From Betaproteobacteria bacterium (GTDB lineage: Bacteria; Pseudomonadota; Gammaproteobacteria; Burkholderiales; Casimicrobiaceae): 17,397 nucleotides of DNA. Made by a program: the position numbers and the translations under genes. The notes beneath the pieces are model-generated. The model had not been told where the DNA came from. It worked only from the letters and a program-made list of their open reading frames with translations, and ran no database searches. Of the stretch, positions 14,535-17,397 are shown piece after piece (position 1 is the stretch's first letter; each line of letters starts with the position of its first letter). Location of the stretch: assembly GCA_005889025.1 (NCBI GenBank), contig VBCZ01000389.1, positions 1 through 17,397 on the forward strand, given 5' to 3'.

Positions 14535-15087
14535 TGCAGCAAGCAACCGTGGGCGAGAGCTCGGGAAAGCGTCGTCTAGAGCGGCGGTTTCTCAGGCGAT
14601 GGCGACACCCGAAAATGCAGGAGCCGCCCGCTCAATGGCCCCGAAAAAGGGGAAAAAGGTTAACTCGGCTCACCGTGCGGGCATTGCAACCCCGCGAAAG
14701 TAGCGATGTTAATGGAATAGCGCAGTCTACGCACCGGCCTGTGGCCGAAGTAAGCGGTACGACGCGCGGCGCGCGACACGATGCATCGCCCGGCCCGCAC
14801 GGCGGGTCCCTGAAGACGCAGGAAATGCAGCGATCAGATTGTTTGAGCGAAAACGAAAAATCACCACCACGCTCCCGAGACAGGCACGCTCTCATCCGGG
14901 TTGTACTTCCGATGAGCGGCCGCTCCCCGATGCCATATATCCGCATCCGACTTCTCGTAGCCAGGCAACTTTTGCTGCCTGAGTGGTTGCCTTTGTCGTC
15001 GCCCGCCGCTTCAGTCTAAACGTCCGAAAGGGCGTTCCGCTTCACCCGCCGCACGACCCGGCCCGGACCGGCGCTGGGGAAATACTC
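14535..15087 (+). promoter_or_regulatory. Long rne 5' leader with several hairpins; no gene seen
   Basis: No credible gene lies in this stretch of more than 550 nt before rne; the small open frames in it have no family features. Several stems are visible by eye. CCCC/GGGG lies around an A-rich loop at 14639-14652. CGGCC-TGT-GGCCG is at 14735-14747. CTCATCCGG pairs with CCGATGAG, with one bulged C, at 14891-14916. CAGGCA and TGCCTG (14962-14981) surround a U-rich loop. In E. coli, hairpins of the rne leader let RNase E cut its own mRNA and so control its level. A similar role here is plausible, but I see no obvious copy of the enterobacterial element. Just before the rne ATG, GGGGA with a 7-nt spacer forms the ribosome binding site. 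Confidence 0.5.
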
Positions 15088-17160
15088 ATGAAACGCATGC
15101 TGTTCAACGCTACCCAGGCAGAAGAGCTTCGGGTGGCCATCGTCGACGGCCAGAAGCTGATCGACCTCGATATCGAATCGGCGAACAAGGAGCAACGCAA
15201 GAGCAATATCTACAAGGCCGTCATTACCCGCATCGAGCCCAGCCTGGAAGCGTGCTTTGTCGATTACGGCGCCGACCGCCACGGATTTCTTCCCTTCAAG
15301 GAAATCGGCCGCGAGTATCTCCGGGACGGCGAAGGCCCCAAGGGCCGAGTCCAGGATCAGCTCAAGGAAGGCCATGAGCTCATTGTTCAGGTCGACAAGG
15401 ACGAACGCGGCAACAAGGGCGCCGCGCTGACGACATACATCTCGCTTGCGGGGCGCTACCTTGTGTTGATGCCCAACAACCCTCGCGGCGGCGGTGTGTC
15501 GCGACGTATCGAAGGCGAGGATCGCAACGAGTTGCGCGACACCATCGCCCAGCTCGACGTGCCGAACGGAATGAGCGTCATTGCGCGCACCGCCGGCATC
15601 GGGCGCTCGCTCGAAGAGCTGCAGTGGGACCTGAATTATCTGATGCAACTGTGGCAGGCGATCGACGGCGCTGCCAAAACGCAGTCCGGCGCGTTCCTGA
15701 TCTACCAGGAGTCGAGCCTCGTGATCCGCGCGATTCGCGACTACTTTCAACCGGACATCGGCGAGCTCCTCATCGATACCGAGTCGATTTACGAACAGGC
15801 TCAGCAGTTCATGAGCCACGTGATGCCGGCGAACGTGTCTCGCGTCAAGCTCTACAAGGATGACGTTCCGCTGTTCTCGCGTTTTCAGATCGAGCATCAG
15901 ATCGAGACCGCGTATGCGCGTCAGGTGCCGCTCATGTCAGGCGGCGCAATCGTCATCGACCATACCGAGGCGCTGGTGTCGGTCGACGTCAACTCCGCGC
16001 GCGCGACCAAGGCCGGAGACATCGAGACGACCGCGTTCAATACCAACCTCGAGGCCGCCGAGGAAATCGCGAGGCAGTTGCGCCTGCGCGACCTGGGCGG
16101 CCTGATCGTCATCGACTTCATCGACATGGAGAGCGCGAAGAATCAGCGGGAAGTCGAGAATCGCCTGAAGGAAGCGCTCAAATACGACCGCGCCCGCGTG
16201 CAGCTGGGCAAGATCTCCCGCTTCGGCCTCATGGAGCTGTCGCGCCAGCGTTTGCGTCCGGCACTTGCCGAATCCGCGTACATTCCCTGCCCGCGCTGCC
16301 ACGGCATCGGTCACATACGCGGCACCGAATCGACGGCGTTGCACATCCTGCGCATCCTTCAGGAAGAAGCGATGAAGGACAACACCGCGCAAGTGGTCGC
16401 GCAGGTGCCCGTGGACGTCGCGACATTTCTGCTCAATGAAAAGCGGGCGGAGATCCACACCATCGAGGCGCGCTTCAAGGTCAATGTGGTGCTCGTCCCC
16501 AATACCTACCTGGAAACACCGAACTATAAGGTGCAGCGTTTGCGCCACGACGACCTCAATCAGGCAGAGCCTCTGCCCCCGTCGTTCACGATGATGGAAC
16601 GGCCCGAAGAAGAAGATCCGCTCAAACAAAGACAGGAAGACGCCAAGGAGCCGCGTCAGGAAGCCATGGTCAAGGGGATCACGTCCGGGCAGCCTGCGCC
16701 GATGCCCATCGAGCGCATTGTCGTTGTCACGCAGCCGGAAAACTGGTTCAACAAGGTGTTGGGATGGTTCCGTTCCAAGCCCGCCGAGGTGATCCCCCCT
16801 CCGGCTCGCACCGAGCCATCGCGTGAGCCCCGCGGACGCGGACGCCCGGACCGCGGCGGGCGCGGCGGGCAACGCGATGAACGCCGCGAAGATAAACGGG
16901 AGACTCCGCGCGACGCAATGCGCGAGCCGCAGAAGCAAAGGCAAGTTCAAGGATCCCCACCACAGCCGCGTCGCGGCCCGCGACGGACAGCGCGACGGAC
17001 AGAAGCAACGACCCCCGCGCGAGCCACGCGAGCCGCGGGAGCCACGCGCGCAGCAGGAAGCACGCGCCCCGGTCGACCCCAATGTTCCACTGATTGCCCA
17101 AGGCCCGCCGGGAGCAGCCCACGCCGGAGAAAACCCGGATGGCAGTCGGCGCCGTCGTGA
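15088..17160 (+). CDS. rne: Ribonuclease E (Rne/Rng family), tail probably frameshifted
   Basis: RNase E cleaves single-stranded RNA endonucleolytically and starts mRNA decay and rRNA/tRNA processing at the inner membrane. From the ATG at 15088 (MKRMLFNATQAEELRVAIVD) the catalytic half is complete. An S1 domain at about 36-120 precedes the DNase I-like part with metal ligands Asp300 (VSVDVNSARAT) and Asp343 (IVIDFIDM), equal in spacing to E. coli Asp303 and Asp346. The zinc-link CPRCHG has Cys401 and Cys404. At about 550-566 the segment QPENWFNKVLGWFRSKP looks like the amphipathic membrane-targeting helix. After about residue 630 the frame read to the stop at 17160 becomes unlike RNase E, whereas the +1 frame carries on a normal basic tail. 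The 690-residue product given here is therefore probably not the true C-terminus. The frame is open upstream to 14983, but the ATG at 15088 has the good ribosome binding site. Confidence 0.95.
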   Translation: MKRMLFNATQAEELRVAIVDGQKLIDLDIESANKEQRKSNIYKAVITRIEPSLEACFVDYGADRHGFLPFKEIGREYLRDGEGPKGRVQDQLKEGHELIVQVDKDERGNKGAALTTYISLAGRYLVLMPNNPRGGGVSRRIEGEDRNELRDTIAQLDVPNGMSVIARTAGIGRSLEELQWDLNYLMQLWQAIDGAAKTQSGAFLIYQESSLVIRAIRDYFQPDIGELLIDTESIYEQAQQFMSHVMPANVSRVKLYKDDVPLFSRFQIEHQIETAYARQVPLMSGGAIVIDHTEALVSVDVNSARATKAGDIETTAFNTNLEAAEEIARQLRLRDLGGLIVIDFIDMESAKNQREVENRLKEALKYDRARVQLGKISRFGLMELSRQRLRPALAESAYIPCPRCHGIGHIRGTESTALHILRILQEEAMKDNTAQVVAQVPVDVATFLLNEKRAEIHTIEARFKVNVVLVPNTYLETPNYKVQRLRHDDLNQAEPLPPSFTMMERPEEEDPLKQRQEDAKEPRQEAMVKGITSGQPAPMPIERIVVVTQPENWFNKVLGWFRSKPAEVIPPPARTEPSREPRGRGRPDRGGRGGQRDERREDKRETPRDAMREPQKQRQVQGSPPQPRRGPRRTARRTEATTPARATRAAGATRAAGSTRPGRPQCSTDCPRPAGSSPRRRKPGWQSAPS

Positions 17161-17397
17161 TCGCCGGCGGGGAGGCGGTGGCGGTCGTGACCGCGGCGAT
17201 CGGAACGAAGCGCGAGGTGATCGCACCGGTCGCGGGCCGATACCCGAGCATAAGCCGGCGCTGCAGGCCCAATCCTCGAATCCGGAGCCCGAGTCGGCGC
17301 TCACTGGCGCTGAGCCGGACGCGCCATCCCACGCTTCGCCGACGGCCAGCAGCGGACCGTCGACAGCCGAGACAGGCAGGGAGGCTTCGTTCACACC
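16982..17397 (+). CDS. rne: RNase E C-terminal arginine-rich tail in the +1 frame (continues past the window)
   Basis: The frame that has codon starts at 16982, 16985 and so on is free of stops to the window edge. It reads like an RNase E scaffold region: DGQRDGQKQRPPREPREPRE, then SRRRRDRRRGGGGRDRGDRN, then an acidic, Pro/Ser-rich stretch ending STAETGREASFT. The upstream rne frame ends in EPQKQRQVQGSPPQPRRG near 16977. Dropping one C from the CCC at 16977-16979 joins them smoothly as PRRGRDGQRDGQ; the CCCC at 16955-16958 is a second candidate. I read this as the real continuation of rne, separated by a one-base insertion that is either a mutation or a sequencing/assembly error. It has no start of its own. 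Confidence 0.75.

Noticed and set aside
14534..15019. Small open frames on both strands in the rluC-rne gap (for example 14632-14946 minus)
   Set aside because: No ribosome binding sites or protein motifs, and they overlap the promoter and hairpins of the rne leader, so I treat them as non-coding.
15016..15897. Minus-strand open frame of 293 codons opposite the start of rne
   Set aside because: A shadow of the rne S1 domain and following region; no motif or ribosome binding site supports it.
17026..17061. Tandem REP/RE-coding repeat as a possible DNA repeat element
   Set aside because: It is a short codon-level repeat (REPREPREP) inside the RNase E tail, expected for this disordered region, not a mobile or regulatory repeat.
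15937..17394. Minus-strand open frame of 485 codons opposite rne
   Set aside because: It mirrors the rne codons, has low-complexity Arg/Ser/Gly composition and no family features. The plus strand encodes the conserved catalytic half of RNase E.
1..17397. A novel defence, mobile or biosynthetic system
   Set aside because: Nearly every gene belongs to a known core family in a conserved neighbourhood, and I saw no repeats, integrases, toxins or unknown multi-gene clusters. The only cluster of uncertain role is the acyltransferase-crotonase-GNAT trio, reported above as a modest finding.

Overview
The window carries ordinary chromosomal genes of a GC-rich proteobacterium. The gene neighbourhoods point to a betaproteobacterium: nadE-glnB, yciO/site-2 protease-trpS-scpA-scpB-rluB, cysB, and rne divergent from rluC-HAD-Rieske-sppA. 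This placement rests on protein motifs and remembered gene order, not on a database search. I see no rRNA, tRNA, CRISPR array, insertion sequence, phage gene or integration site.

Layout. (1) 1-2174, minus strand: nadE (glutamine-dependent NAD+ synthetase), then glnB (PII nitrogen signal protein), then the first 39 codons of mscL at the window edge. (2) 2310-4795, plus strand: a tightly packed trio of a FemAB/COG3146-type N-acyltransferase, a crotonase-fold enzyme lacking the usual hydratase glutamates, and a GNAT acetyltransferase. (3) 4806-10015, minus strand: yciO, a site-2 protease, trpS, scpA, scpB and rluB. These cover translation (trpS, rluB, possibly yciO) and chromosome condensation (scpA, scpB), with very short gaps or overlaps from trpS onward. 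(4) 10115-11483, plus strand: cysB, divergent from yciO across a short region with a palindromic -10, then a broken DUF192 gene. (5) 11624-14523, minus strand: rluC, a HAD phosphatase, a Rieske protein and sppA, all overlapping. (6) 14524-17397, plus strand: a long untranslated leader and rne, which appears to carry a one-base frameshift in its arginine-rich tail and runs off the window.

Most points worth a second look are sequence-level oddities in core genes. The rne and DUF192 reading frames are broken, by mutation or by assembly error. scpB and rluB overlap by 146 nt in different frames, and the shared DNA encodes dispensable tails of both proteins. The tryptophanyl-tRNA synthetase has a four-cysteine pattern very close to the one that binds a [4Fe-4S] cluster in Thermotoga. 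RluB ends in an RGG-rich tail, and the rne leader contains several clear hairpins. I did not find a previously undescribed multi-gene system here.
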